48,160 bases of DNA, from the NCBI RefSeq assembly GCF_021556455.1, contig NZ_JAKGCV010000008.1:1-48160 (forward strand), read 5' to 3'. The translations under genes were made by a program, and so were the position numbers. The stretch is from Streptomyces fuscigenes (GTDB lineage: Bacteria > Actinomycetota > Actinomycetes > Streptomycetales > Streptomycetaceae). Under the pieces are notes generated by a model that saw only the letters and a program-made list of their open reading frames with translations, had not been told where the DNA came from and did no database searches. Shown here piece by piece: positions 34,900-43,495 of this stretch; the stretch's first letter is position 1; each line of letters opens with the position of its first letter.

Positions 34900-35865
34900 T
34901 CACGCGAGCAGGTCGCGCAGGAACCTGAGCTGCTCCACGTCCTGGAAGTGGCCGCCGCCCTCGTGGCGGTTCCAGGGCCACACCGTGATGTCCTTGGGGC
35001 CCGACCAGTGGTTGTACGCGGCGAAGACGGTCGACGGCGGGCAGATGTCGTCCATCAGGGCCACCGCGAACAGCGCGGGCGCCGTGGCACGCGCGGCGAA
35101 GTTCACGCCGTCGAAGTACGACAGGGTCCTGAACACCTGCTCGGCGGACTCGCGATGGGTGCGCAGGTAGGTCCAGATCTCGCGGTAGGCGTTGCCCTCC
35201 ACGACGTCGAGCGCGCGCCGGTAGTGGGTCAGTGAGGGCTGGTTGACGAGGGCGGCCGTGACGTCGCCGGCCAGCGCCGCGGCGGCCAGGGCGATGCCGC
35301 CGCCCTGGCTGCCGCCGGAGACGACGATCCGGTCCGGGTCGACGGACGGGTGCGCGCGGGCGGCGTCGACCGCGCGCACGGCGTCGGTGAACACGCGCCG
35401 GTAGTAGTAGTCCGCCGGGTCCTCGATGCCCCGGGTCACCATGCCGGGGGAGGACGATCCGGCGCTGCCGTGCGGGTCGCCCGTCGCGCCGGGCTGGAGC
35501 GAACCGCCCTGGCCGCGCGTGTCCATCAGCAGGTGCGCGTATCCGGCCGCGGGCCAGGTCAGCCACTCGTACGGGAAGCCCCGGCCGCCGCCGTAGCCGA
35601 GGTAGCCGACGACGCACGGCAGCGGGGCCCGCGCCGAGGCCGGCACCAGGAGCCAGCCGGCCACCGGGTCGCCGGCGAAACCGGGGAAGCGGACGTCGTA
35701 CACGTCGACCTCGGTCAGGCACGCGTCGTACGGGATGAACGCGGCGGGCCGGTCGTGGCGGGCCTCGGCGAGCGTGGCCGACCAGAACGCGTCGAAGTCC
35801 TCGGGCTCCTCGCGCTCGGGCCGGTAGCTGCGCAGTTCGTCGAGGGGCAGGTCCATCAGCGGCAT
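34900..35865 (-). CDS. Acetyl xylan esterase / cephalosporin-C deacetylase-like (CE7) enzyme
   Basis: A 321-residue alpha/beta hydrolase of carbohydrate esterase family 7, which removes acetyl groups from xylo-oligosaccharides and cephalosporin C. It opens MPLMDLPLDELRSYRPEREEPEDFDAFW, a typical CE7 start. It carries LMDTRGQGGS, the nucleophile motif VVSGGSQGGGIALAA, the acid in ALMDDICPPSTVFAAYN and the His in WNRHEGGG. CE7 enzymes are cytosolic hexamers and lack a signal peptide, as here. A neighbouring sugar importer and glycosidase make a role in oligosaccharide use plausible. Upstream lies a 10-bp repeat array at -66 to -145. Confidence 0.93.
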   Translation of the reverse strand: MPLMDLPLDELRSYRPEREEPEDFDAFWSATLAEARHDRPAAFIPYDACLTEVDVYDVRFPGFAGDPVAGWLLVPASARAPLPCVVGYLGYGGGRGFPYEWLTWPAAGYAHLLMDTRGQGGSLQPGATGDPHGSAGSSSPGMVTRGIEDPADYYYRRVFTDAVRAVDAARAHPSVDPDRIVVSGGSQGGGIALAAAALAGDVTAALVNQPSLTHYRRALDVVEGNAYREIWTYLRTHRESAEQVFRTLSYFDGVNFAARATAPALFAVALMDDICPPSTVFAAYNHWSGPKDITVWPWNRHEGGGHFQDVEQLRFLRDLLA

Positions 35866-35930
35866 GGTGCGGGTCCTCGTTCTCCGGGGGCTTCCGGGTC
35901 TCCGGGGGTCTCCGGGTCTTCCGGGGTTAC

Positions 35931-36010
35931 GGTGTCGTCAGGTGTCGTCAGGTGTCGTCAGGTGTCGTCAGGTGTCGTCAGGTGTCGTCAGGTGTCGTCA
36001 GGTGTCCTCA
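35931..36010. repeat. Array of eight 10-bp tandem repeats
   Basis: GGTGTCGTCA repeats seven times without error (35931-36000), plus one copy with a single change (36001-36010). Just before it, a shorter CCGGG-rich repeat spans 35884-35925. It lies between the stop of the glycosidase gene (36064) and the start of the esterase gene (35865), both on the minus strand, where the unit reads TGACGACACC. Confidence 0.95.
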
Positions 36011-36063
36011 GGGGGCCGACCGGTGACGTCCGGTCCCCTGGGGTGTCGTGCGGTGCCTTCCCG

Positions 36064-38370
36064 TCAGGCTCCGGGCCCCATGCGGTCCGCGCCCCGCACC
36101 GCGAGGCCCGCCGGGGCGTCCACGTGCGCGCGGCCGGCGGCGTCCACCCGCACCGCGAGCGGCTCGCCCGCCACGCGCAGACCGGTCAGATCCAGCGGAC
36201 CGAGGGCGTCGGCCGCGCGCGGGTCGAGGCGCAACGTGCCGCCGGGGACGTCGGCTTCGAGGCCGAGGGCGGCCGTCAGCAGCAGGACGGCGGACGCGGC
36301 GGACCAGGCCTGCGGGCGGCAGGCGGCGGGGTAGGGGGCGGGCGCGGTGTCGTGGGCGCTGCCGTGGCCGGCGAAGAGTTCCGGCAGCCGGCCCTCGAAG
36401 ACCTCCGACGCGGCGACGAGTCCCCGCGCCAGGGAGGCGGCCTCCGCGGGGAAGCCCGCGCGGACCAGGCCGTGGACCGCGATGGCCGTGTCGTGGGGCC
36501 ACACCGATCCGATGTGGTAGCCGAGGGGATTGAAGCCGACGGAGTCGGTGCTCAACGTGCGCAGGCCGAAGCCCGAGTTGAGCCGGGGGCCCGCGAGGCG
36601 CCCGGCGAGCAGCGCGCTCTCCTCCTCGTCGAGCAGTCCCGTGCCGAGGAGGTGCCCGAAGCCGGAGGTGACCGAGTCGACGGGGCGCTTGTCCGCGTCG
36701 AGGGCGACGGCGGGGAAGCGGCCGGAGGCGTCCTCGGTCCAGAAGCTCTCCCGGAAGCGGCGGCGCAGCCGCTCGGCCCACCGCTCCCAGCGTTCGGCGC
36801 CCGGCCGGCCGAAGGCGCGCAGCAGGCGGGCTCCCGCGACGGCGGCCTCGTACCCGTACGCCTGGACCTCGCACAGGGCGATGGGGGCCCGCGCGAGGCG
36901 GCCGTCCTGCCAGCGTATGGAGTCGCCGGAGTCCTTCCAGCCCTGGTTGGCGAGGCCCTTGCCGGTCGTGTCGACGTATTCGAGCAGGCCGTCGCCGTCC
37001 GCGTCGCCGTACGACGCGAGCCATTCCAGGGCCGCCTCGGCGTGCGGCAGCAGCGCGCGCACCTCGTCCGGGGCCAGGCCCCAGCGCCAGGCGTCGTGCA
37101 GCAGGATCACCCACAGCGGTGTGGCGTCGACGGTGCCGTAGTACAGCGGGGGCAGCGCGGCGCCGCCCACGCTCTCGCGGCGGACCTCGTGCAGGATCTT
37201 CCCGGGCTGCTCCTCCGTTTCGGGGACGACCCGGCTGCCCTGGCGACGGGCCAGGACGCGCAGCGTGCCGGCCGCGAGGTCGGTGCCCAGCGGCAGCGTC
37301 ATGCGCGCGGCCCACAGCGCGTCGCGCCCGAAGAGGGTGAGGAACCAGGGGGAGCCGGCGGCGAGGAAACGGTCGTCCGGTCGCCGCCCGTCCGCCAGCA
37401 GCAGCCGCTCCAGATCGCCCAGCGACCGGGCGAGCAGCCGGTCGAACCCCCGGTCGGCGCTGCGTGAGACGGCCCGCGACCAGGGCACGGCGGCGGGCGC
37501 GACGGGGAGGAACGCGTCCGGCTCGGAGTCCGTCACGGCGCATTCGAAGGCGGCCCGCCAGACACTGCCCGGGGGCAGTTCCACGGCATGGCGCAGGGCG
37601 CCTTCGGCGGGGACGACCTCGACGGGGCCCGCGTCGGCGGCGCTCCGCCCGGCGTCCACGTCGGCCGGCAGGCCGTCGCGAGCGCCCGGCGCGCCGTGCG
37701 CCGAACGACCCTCGTGCGCGGGGGCGTTCACGTCGCCGTCCACCGGGGCCCCGGGCCCGGGCACGGCCACGGGTCCGGATGCGCGCACGGGTCCGGATGC
37801 GCGCACGGGTCCGGACACGGGCACGGGCCGCAGGGCGGTCCGTGTGCCGCCCTCCTGCCACACGAGCCCGCCGTCCTCGGCGCGGGCGGCGAGGGGGGCC
37901 CGGCCGCGGCCCGCCTTGACCTCGCCCATCGGGGCGAGATCGGTGCCGGCGAGCACCGCGACGGACAGACTCACGTGCCGCACCCCCGCGTTGACGATCT
38001 CCAGCTCCTCGCGCAGGACGCCGGGCGCCAGCGAGCGCACGCGGCGCAGCGTCACGGCCGGGTCGGCGGTGTGCTCCCCGACGCCGCGCAGGACGGATCG
38101 GAACGCCGTCCGGTCCGCCGCGAGCAGCGCCCTGCCCACCGGCGCGAGCGGCACGCCCTCGACGGACACGCGCAGGGTCGCCAGTGCTCGGCGGTCCCCG
38201 TGGAAGAAGCCGTCGGCGCCCTGCGTCATGTCGCCGTCGGGCCGGGAGAGCGCGATGCTCGGCGCGTAGAGCGTGGTGCAGGTGTCGTGCAGGAAGGGCT
38301 GCAGGCCCTCGGTGACGGTGTCCGCGGAAGAGGGGTCCCGCGGCGAGTGTCCCTGGACGGCCGTGTTCAC
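36064..38370 (-). CDS. Glycogen debranching-type amylo-alpha-1,6-glucosidase (MGH1-like GH)
   Basis: A 768-residue glycoside hydrolase. The N-terminal GDE_N domain (FFHGDRRALATLRVSVEG, LSVAVLAGTDLAPMGEVK) is followed by an (alpha/alpha)6 barrel with GSPWFLTLFGRDALWAARM, YYGTVDATPLWVILL, NQGWKDSGDSIRW and HIGSVWPHDTAIAVHGL. These are the signatures of trehalase/GH63/GH133-like enzymes. An insert of about 80 residues between the domains is Pro/Gly/Ala-rich and contains 18-bp tandem repeats. The GTG at 38370 follows after a GGAAGG. There is no signal peptide, so it probably acts on imported oligosaccharides. The gene is divergent from lacI across an operator-bearing spacer. Confidence 0.88.
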   Translation of the reverse strand: MNTAVQGHSPRDPSSADTVTEGLQPFLHDTCTTLYAPSIALSRPDGDMTQGADGFFHGDRRALATLRVSVEGVPLAPVGRALLAADRTAFRSVLRGVGEHTADPAVTLRRVRSLAPGVLREELEIVNAGVRHVSLSVAVLAGTDLAPMGEVKAGRGRAPLAARAEDGGLVWQEGGTRTALRPVPVSGPVRASGPVRASGPVAVPGPGAPVDGDVNAPAHEGRSAHGAPGARDGLPADVDAGRSAADAGPVEVVPAEGALRHAVELPPGSVWRAAFECAVTDSEPDAFLPVAPAAVPWSRAVSRSADRGFDRLLARSLGDLERLLLADGRRPDDRFLAAGSPWFLTLFGRDALWAARMTLPLGTDLAAGTLRVLARRQGSRVVPETEEQPGKILHEVRRESVGGAALPPLYYGTVDATPLWVILLHDAWRWGLAPDEVRALLPHAEAALEWLASYGDADGDGLLEYVDTTGKGLANQGWKDSGDSIRWQDGRLARAPIALCEVQAYGYEAAVAGARLLRAFGRPGAERWERWAERLRRRFRESFWTEDASGRFPAVALDADKRPVDSVTSGFGHLLGTGLLDEEESALLAGRLAGPRLNSGFGLRTLSTDSVGFNPLGYHIGSVWPHDTAIAVHGLVRAGFPAEAASLARGLVAASEVFEGRLPELFAGHGSAHDTAPAPYPAACRPQAWSAASAVLLLTAALGLEADVPGGTLRLDPRAADALGPLDLTGLRVAGEPLAVRVDAAGRAHVDAPAGLAVRGADRMGPGA
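37771..37824. repeat. Three 18-bp repeats inside the glycosidase gene
   Basis: GGGTCCGGATGCGCGCAC occurs at 37771 and 37789 exactly, and as a variant at 37807. It encodes VRASGP units in the interdomain linker and keeps the frame. Confidence 0.9.
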
Positions 38371-38470
38371 TGGGCGGCGCCTTCCTCGGCTGGTGTGGAT
38401 GGTGGCGACCGCTGCCGGGGCGGGGGGTGCGCGGCACGCGCACGGATCCCGGCCGGGACGGTCGAACTTT

Positions 38471-38535
38471 TTTGGATCGATCAAAATTCACCCTAGCTCT
38501 TGTCAACCAGCCACGAAAGAGAGTTTTATCGATCC
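38471..38535. promoter_or_regulatory. LacI-type operators in the glycosidase-lacI spacer
   Basis: TTTGGATCGATCAAAA (38471-38486) is a 16-bp near-perfect palindrome on a GATCGATC core. A second, half-matching site TTTTATCGATCC lies at 38524-38535. The spacer is strikingly AT-rich compared with its surroundings. Palindromes with a central CG and A/T flanks are typical LacI-family operators, so the adjacent LacI protein probably controls both directions. Confidence 0.65.
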
Positions 38536-38592
38536 ACAGCAGCTACGGCGCCGCATTTCGGGCGGGCCGTACCCGGACGACGGAGGCCCTCG

Positions 38593-39639
38593 GTGGCACG
38601 GACGACCCCAGCGGGCGGGCCCAGGAAGAGACCCGTGACCCTCGCGCTGGTCGCGCAACGGGCCGGGGTGTCCGTGCAGACGGTCTCCAACGCGCTCAAC
38701 TCGCCCGACCTGCTGGCGCCGCGCACGCTGGCCCGGGTCAACGAGGCGCTGAGCGAGCTGGACTACCGTCCCCACCAGGCGGCCCGCTCGCTGCGCACCC
38801 GGTCGAGCAGGCTCATCGGCTACGGCGTGCAGCCGATGCCCGCCGGGGTCTCCACGCCCGTGCACGACGACTTCCTGCACGCGCTGTCGGACTCCGCGGA
38901 CCGGGCCGGATACCGGATCCTGCTGTTCGCCGCGTCCGCGGACGGTGAGGCCGACCGCTACGACGAGCTGCTGCGCGAGCACTCCGTCGACGCGTTCGTC
39001 CTCAGCAACACCAACCGCGGCGACAAGCGGCCCGCCTGGCTCCTCAAACGCGACGTCCCGTTCGTCGCGTTCGGCCGGTCCTGGTCGGCGCGCGAGCACG
39101 GCGACTGGGTCGACGTGGACGGCGCGCACGGCACGGCGGCCGCGGTCGGGCACCTGGTCGCGGCGGGTCACCGGCGCATCGCCTTCCTCGGCTGGCCGCG
39201 GGGCTCGGGCGTCGGCGACGACCGTGCGCGCGGCTGGCGCGAGGCCATGCGAGAGCACGCCCTGCCGACCAGGGACCTGCGGGTCTCGTCGGTGAACGAC
39301 GTGGACGCGGCGCGCGAGGCGGTGGCGCCCGTGCTCGCGCGGGCCACCGCGGTCGTCGCCGCGAGCGACACCCTCGCGCTCGGCTGCTACCGGGCCCTGC
39401 GCGACCGGGATTTGAGCCCCGGCCGGGACGTCGCGGTCGTCGGCTTCGACGACTCACCCGCCGCGGCGCTGCTCGCGCCGGCGCTCAGCAGCGTCCGCCA
39501 GCCGCTGCGCGAGGTCGGCCGGGCGTGCATCGGGCTGCTCATGGACCGCATCTCCGCTCCCGGCGGCGCGGCGCAGCACGTGCTGCTGCCACCGGAACTC
39601 GTCGTGCGCGAGAGCTCGGTGCCACTCCCGCCGGCCTGA
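38593..39639 (+). CDS. LacI family transcriptional regulator
   Basis: A 348-residue repressor. The HTH and hinge lie at residues 15-62: VTLALVAQRAGVSVQTVSNA, LLAPRTLARVNEALSELDYRPHQAARSLRTR. The sugar-binding domain follows, with LIGYGVQPMP, HRRIAFLGWPRGSGVGDDRARGW, VAASDTLALGCYRALRD and VAVVGFDDSPAAALLAPALSSVRQPLREVG. The GTG at 38593 is chosen because GGAGG lies exactly 6 nt upstream; a longer frame has no ribosome site. It heads the importer operon and probably responds to a sugar derived from the imported substrate. Confidence 0.95.
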   Translation: MARTTPAGGPRKRPVTLALVAQRAGVSVQTVSNALNSPDLLAPRTLARVNEALSELDYRPHQAARSLRTRSSRLIGYGVQPMPAGVSTPVHDDFLHALSDSADRAGYRILLFAASADGEADRYDELLREHSVDAFVLSNTNRGDKRPAWLLKRDVPFVAFGRSWSAREHGDWVDVDGAHGTAAAVGHLVAAGHRRIAFLGWPRGSGVGDDRARGWREAMREHALPTRDLRVSSVNDVDAAREAVAPVLARATAVVAASDTLALGCYRALRDRDLSPGRDVAVVGFDDSPAAALLAPALSSVRQPLREVGRACIGLLMDRISAPGGAAQHVLLPPELVVRESSVPLPPA

Positions 39640-39795
39640 CCCGAAGGCCGCGGGGCCACCGGCCCCGCACCGGCCCCCCGTACGGCCCGTCCCCGCATCC
39701 GCGCCGGCCGCCGCACCCACCACCACAGACCCCCACATCCGCAGCCGAACCGCCCGGCCGTCCGGCGGTCGGCACCCCACGCCCGGAGGCACACC

Positions 39796-41043
39796 ATGAC
39801 ACTTCGCAGAGCCGCCACGGCAGCCGCCGCGGGCGGGGCGCTCCTCCTCGCCGCCGGATGCTCGTCGTCGAGCTTCGGCAGCAACAAGACCGAGAGCCAG
39901 GACAGCGGCGGCAAGCAGAGCCTGACCGTCATGATCGGCTCGTCCGGCGACAACGAGACCGACGCCGTCAAGAAGGCGACCGCCGCCTGGGCGCACAAGA
40001 CCGGCAACACCGTCAAGGTCGTAGCCGCCCAGAACCTCGACCAGCAGCTCGGCCAGGCCCTCGCGGGAGGCAAACCGCCGGACGTCTTCTACGTCGGCTC
40101 CGGAGTCTTCGCCAACTACGCCAAGGGCGGCTCCCTCTACGCGTACGGCGACCAGCTGCCCGACCGCGACGACTTCTCCCCGTCGCTGCGCACGGCCTTC
40201 ACCTACGGCAAGAAGTTCACCTGCGCGCCCAAGGACAGCTCCACCCTGGCGCTCGCCGTCAACACCGCCCTGTGGAAGAAGGCCGGGCTGACGCCCGCCG
40301 ACTACCCCAAGACGTGGGACGACCTGGAGAAGGTCGCCAGGAAGCTCACGACGAAGAAGGTCGCGGGCCTGGTCGTCGACTCCTCGTACAACGAACTCGG
40401 CCCGTTCCTCAAGCAGTCGGGCGGCTGGATCACCGACCCCGGGCAGACAGCGGTCACCGCGGACAGCGCCGCGAACGTACGGGCGCTGACCTTCGTGAAG
40501 AAGATGCTCTCCGAGGGGACCCTGAAGTACCCCAAGCAGGTCGACACGGGCTGGGGCGGCGAGGCGCTCGGCACGCGGAAGGCCGCCATGACCATCGAGG
40601 GCAACTGGCTGACGGGCGCGATGGCCTCGGACTACCCGTCCGTCGGGTACAAGGTCGTCCCGCTGCCGCAGGGCCCCGCCGGCAAGGGGACGCTGTCCTT
40701 CAGCACCTGCTGGGGCATCGCCAACAAGAGCGCCCACCACAAGGCGGCCGTCTCCCTCGTCGAGTCGCTGACCACCGTGGACCAGCAGCTGTCCTTCTCG
40801 GACGCCATCGGCGTGCTGCCGTCGCGGGACAGCGCGATCTCCGCGTTCCGCGCGAAGCACCCGGGCAGCGCGGCCTTCGCCGACGGCACCGCGTACGCCC
40901 AGGGGCCGGTGACCGTGCCGGGCTTCACCAAGGTGCTCACCCAGTTCGACTCGGAACTGTCGCAACTGGCGACGTCCGACCCGAAGAAGGTCCTGACCGA
41001 CCTGCAGACCAACGGGGACCAGGTCCTCAAGAACGGCGGCTGA
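39796..41043 (+). CDS. ABC sugar transporter, extracellular solute-binding lipoprotein
   Basis: A 415-residue family 1 solute-binding protein. The signal peptide ends in the lipobox LLLAAGC with Cys22, so it is membrane-tethered. The mature protein has SLTVMIGSSGDNETDAVKKATAAW, PPDVFYVGSGVFANYAKGGSL and the typical NTALWKKAGLTPADYPKTWDDLEKVA, GWGGEALGTRKAAMTIEGNW and SFSTCWGIANKSAHHKAA. It binds an oligosaccharide for the two permeases that follow; the exact sugar cannot be inferred. The ATG follows CGGAGG. The regulator gene ends 156 bases upstream on the same strand. Confidence 0.95.
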   Translation: MTLRRAATAAAAGGALLLAAGCSSSSFGSNKTESQDSGGKQSLTVMIGSSGDNETDAVKKATAAWAHKTGNTVKVVAAQNLDQQLGQALAGGKPPDVFYVGSGVFANYAKGGSLYAYGDQLPDRDDFSPSLRTAFTYGKKFTCAPKDSSTLALAVNTALWKKAGLTPADYPKTWDDLEKVARKLTTKKVAGLVVDSSYNELGPFLKQSGGWITDPGQTAVTADSAANVRALTFVKKMLSEGTLKYPKQVDTGWGGEALGTRKAAMTIEGNWLTGAMASDYPSVGYKVVPLPQGPAGKGTLSFSTCWGIANKSAHHKAAVSLVESLTTVDQQLSFSDAIGVLPSRDSAISAFRAKHPGSAAFADGTAYAQGPVTVPGFTKVLTQFDSELSQLATSDPKKVLTDLQTNGDQVLKNGG

Positions 41044-41079
41044 GCGGGCCGGGACGAGCGAGAGCACGGGAGGCGAGAG

Positions 41080-42294
41080 ATGGAACGGGACGGCAGCGGC
41101 CCCCCGGCCGCGGTGCGCGACCGGACCGCCGGAGCGCCGGGCCCCCTCGGCGACGGGGCCGGGGCCCGGCCGGGACGCGGCGGACGCGGGCGCACGGCGG
41201 CGGCCGGGCGCCGGGGCAGGGGCGTCCGGGACCACCAGGGCCGGTGGGGCTGGCTGTTCGCCACGCCGATGGTCGTGATCCTCGGCCTGTTCCTGGTGCT
41301 GCCGATCGGGATGGCGGCCTGGGTGAGCCTGCTGAAGTGGGACGGCCAGTCCAACCCGTTCAGCGGCGCCGCGGACTTCGTCGGGGTGCGCAACTACGCG
41401 GACCTGCTGACCGGCCCGGGGCAGGACCGGCAGCTGTTCATGACGTCGATCCGCAACAACCTGTACTACGTGCTGCTCGTGGTGCCGCTCCAGACGGTGC
41501 TCTCGCTCGGGCTGGCTCTGGCCGTCCACCACAGACGCGTCAAGGGAAAAGGTTTCTTCAGGACGGTCTTCTACTTCCCGTCCGTCACCAGCTCCATCGC
41601 GATCTCCACCGTCTTCCTCTTCCTCTTCCAGGGCAGCGGCGCCGTCAACGCCCTGCTGAAGTGGGTCGGGATCACCGGGCCGCGCTGGTTCACGGACGCC
41701 CACGGCCTGGTGTGGAGCGTGCTCGGCCTGCTCGGGGTCGTCGACCCGGACAAGCCCGTCCCCGCGCTGGCGGCCCACGGTTTCCTCGGACTGTCGTGGT
41801 GGGACTGGCTGTCCGGCCCGTCCATCGCCATGTGCACGCTGATCGTGCTGGCCGTGTGGACCACGTCCGGCACGTACATGCTCATGTTCCTCGCGGCGCT
41901 CCAGGACGTGCCCGTGGAACTGGAGGAGGCGGCGCTGCTCGACGGCGCGAACCGGTGGCAGTCCTTCCGCAACGTCACGCTGCCCGCCATCCGGCCCGTC
42001 GTCTTCCTGGTCGCGACGCTCGGGCTCATCGGCACCTGGCAGGTCTTCGACGCGGTGTACGTGATGAGCCAGGGCGCCCCCGCCAACACCACGCTGACGC
42101 CCGCCTACCTGTCGTACACCGCGGGCTTCCAGGACGCCGACTACGGGCGCGCGGCCGCCATCGGCTTCGTCCTGCTGGCGATCATCCTCGTGATGACCCT
42201 GATCCAGCGCCTGCTGCTGCGCGAGCGCGGCGGGGGCCGGACGGCCCGTCGCCCCGGTGCCCGGGGCCTGTTCCTTCGCGGGAGGAGCTCATGA
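41080..42294 (+). CDS. ABC sugar transporter permease (MalF/UgpA type)
   Basis: A 404-residue inner-membrane protein with six predicted helices. The ~50-residue N-terminal cytoplasmic part is Gly/Arg/Pro-rich. The first helix is WLFATPMVVILGLFLVLPIG. The ATPase-contact EAA loop reads EEAALLDGANRWQSFRNVTL followed by PAIRPVVFLV. It follows the binding protein by 36 bases with GGGAGGCGAG as ribosome site. Its stop overlaps the next ATG (ATGA). No ATPase is encoded nearby; in Streptomyces the shared ATPase MsiK serves such importers, which is the likely partner. Confidence 0.95.
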   Translation: MERDGSGPPAAVRDRTAGAPGPLGDGAGARPGRGGRGRTAAAGRRGRGVRDHQGRWGWLFATPMVVILGLFLVLPIGMAAWVSLLKWDGQSNPFSGAADFVGVRNYADLLTGPGQDRQLFMTSIRNNLYYVLLVVPLQTVLSLGLALAVHHRRVKGKGFFRTVFYFPSVTSSIAISTVFLFLFQGSGAVNALLKWVGITGPRWFTDAHGLVWSVLGLLGVVDPDKPVPALAAHGFLGLSWWDWLSGPSIAMCTLIVLAVWTTSGTYMLMFLAALQDVPVELEEAALLDGANRWQSFRNVTLPAIRPVVFLVATLGLIGTWQVFDAVYVMSQGAPANTTLTPAYLSYTAGFQDADYGRAAAIGFVLLAIILVMTLIQRLLLRERGGGRTARRPGARGLFLRGRSS

Positions 42295-43286
42295 ACGCGC
42301 GGAGCACGAGCACCGGAACCCCGGCGGCGCGCCTCCCGGCGGGCGGCGGCCCGGCGGCCGGCCGTCGCACGGACGCGGACCCGCCCGCAGGCGGCGGCCC
42401 GGCAGGCCGGCTGCGGCGCCCCCGGGGCACCCGGACCGGGAGCCCCTACCTGCGGACGGTCCTGTACCTGCTGCTCGCCGGGGTGGCCCTGCTCTACCTG
42501 CTGCCCTTCGCCGTCCAGATCGCCACGTCGCTGAAGACCGACCCGGACGCTGCGGCCCACCCGCTCTCGCTGCTGCCCGACCCGTTCTCGGTGGACACCT
42601 ACCGCCGCCTGTTCGGCCTCGGCGGGGCGGGCGAGGACGCGGTGCCCTTCAGCCGCTGGCTCGCCAACTCCGTGCTGGTGACCGTGTTCATCACGGCGGG
42701 CCGGGTCTTCTTCGACTCGCTGGCCGGATACGCGCTGGCCCGCCTCGACTTCCGCGGGCGCGCGTTCCTGTACCAGGGCGTCCTCGTGGTCATGTCGGTG
42801 CCGGGGGTGGTGCTGCTGATCCCGAAGTTCCTCGTCCTGAACGAACTGGGGATCTTCGACACGTACGCCGGAATGATCATTCCGCTGCTGGTCGACGCGG
42901 CCGGTGTGTTCATCATGCGGCAGTTCTTCGTCTCCATCCCCAAGGAGGTGGAGGAGGCTGCGAAGATCGACGGCGCGAGCGTGTTCCGCACGTTCCGCTC
43001 CGTGGTCCTGCCGATGGCGCGGCCCGCGCTGATCACGCTGACGATCCTGTCGTTCCAGGGCTCGTGGAACGAGTTCACGCACTTCCTCGTGGCGACGCAG
43101 TCCCCGCAGTACGAGACGCTCACCACGGGGCTGGCCCACCTCGTGTCCGGGAGCCTGAGCGCGGGTACGCAGTACCCGCTCAAGCTGACGGCCGCGCTGC
43201 TGTCGACGATCCCGGTGGCCGCGCTGTTCTTCTTCTTCCAGCGCCACTTCGTGCGCAGCGCCAACTCGGGGGCGGTCAAGCAGTGA
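42291..43286 (+). CDS. ABC sugar transporter permease (MalG/UgpE type)
   Basis: A 331-residue inner-membrane protein with a Pro/Gly/Arg-rich N-terminal extension of about 55 residues and six predicted helices, the first being TVLYLLLAGVALLYLLPFAV. The EAA loop is EEAAKIDGASVFRTFRSVVL followed by PMARPALITL. SWNEFTHFLVATQSPQYETL and the C-terminal FQRHFVRSANSGAVKQ are standard MalG-type features. The ATG overlaps the first permease's stop and has GGAGGAG upstream. It ends the operon before a hairpin at 43346. Confidence 0.95.
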   Translation: MNARSTSTGTPAARLPAGGGPAAGRRTDADPPAGGGPAGRLRRPRGTRTGSPYLRTVLYLLLAGVALLYLLPFAVQIATSLKTDPDAAAHPLSLLPDPFSVDTYRRLFGLGGAGEDAVPFSRWLANSVLVTVFITAGRVFFDSLAGYALARLDFRGRAFLYQGVLVVMSVPGVVLLIPKFLVLNELGIFDTYAGMIIPLLVDAAGVFIMRQFFVSIPKEVEEAAKIDGASVFRTFRSVVLPMARPALITLTILSFQGSWNEFTHFLVATQSPQYETLTTGLAHLVSGSLSAGTQYPLKLTAALLSTIPVAALFFFFQRHFVRSANSGAVKQ

Positions 43287-43345
43287 CCAGCCGTCCCGGG
43301 CGCGGGCGGAGGCGCCGGCGCCCGGGACGGCGGGTACCCGGGACC

Positions 43346-43377
43346 GGCGGGCGCTCCTCCTGACGGGGGCGCCCGCC
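43346..43377. terminator. Hairpin between the importer operon and the protease gene
   Basis: A 9-bp perfect stem GGCGGGCGC / GCGCCCGCC (43346-43354 with 43369-43377) has a 14-nt loop. It sits between convergent genes. Confidence 0.55.
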
Positions 43378-43420
43378 ACCCGCGTACCGCGCTGTCACCG
43401 GCCCCGGGAGGCGGGTGCGC

Positions 43421-43450
43421 GGTGCCGGCCGGTGCCGGCCGGTCCCGGCC
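43421..43450. repeat. Three 10-bp tandem repeats
   Basis: GGTGCCGGCC occurs twice, followed by GGTCCCGGCC. It is non-coding, 46 bases beyond the protease stop. Confidence 0.8.
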
Positions 43451-43495
43451 ACGGACGTGCCCGGGGCCGGGCCTGGAGTGGCCGTGCGCGTGTCG

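Noticed and set aside
35931..36010. CRISPR array
   Set aside because: The repeats are contiguous 10-mers with no spacers, and no cas gene is present.
39525..43286. A 1253-codon open frame spanning the importer region
   Set aside because: Only its last part (from 42291) is a real gene, the second permease. The rest is the shadow of the lacI, binding-protein and first-permease genes in a GC-rich frame with few stops.
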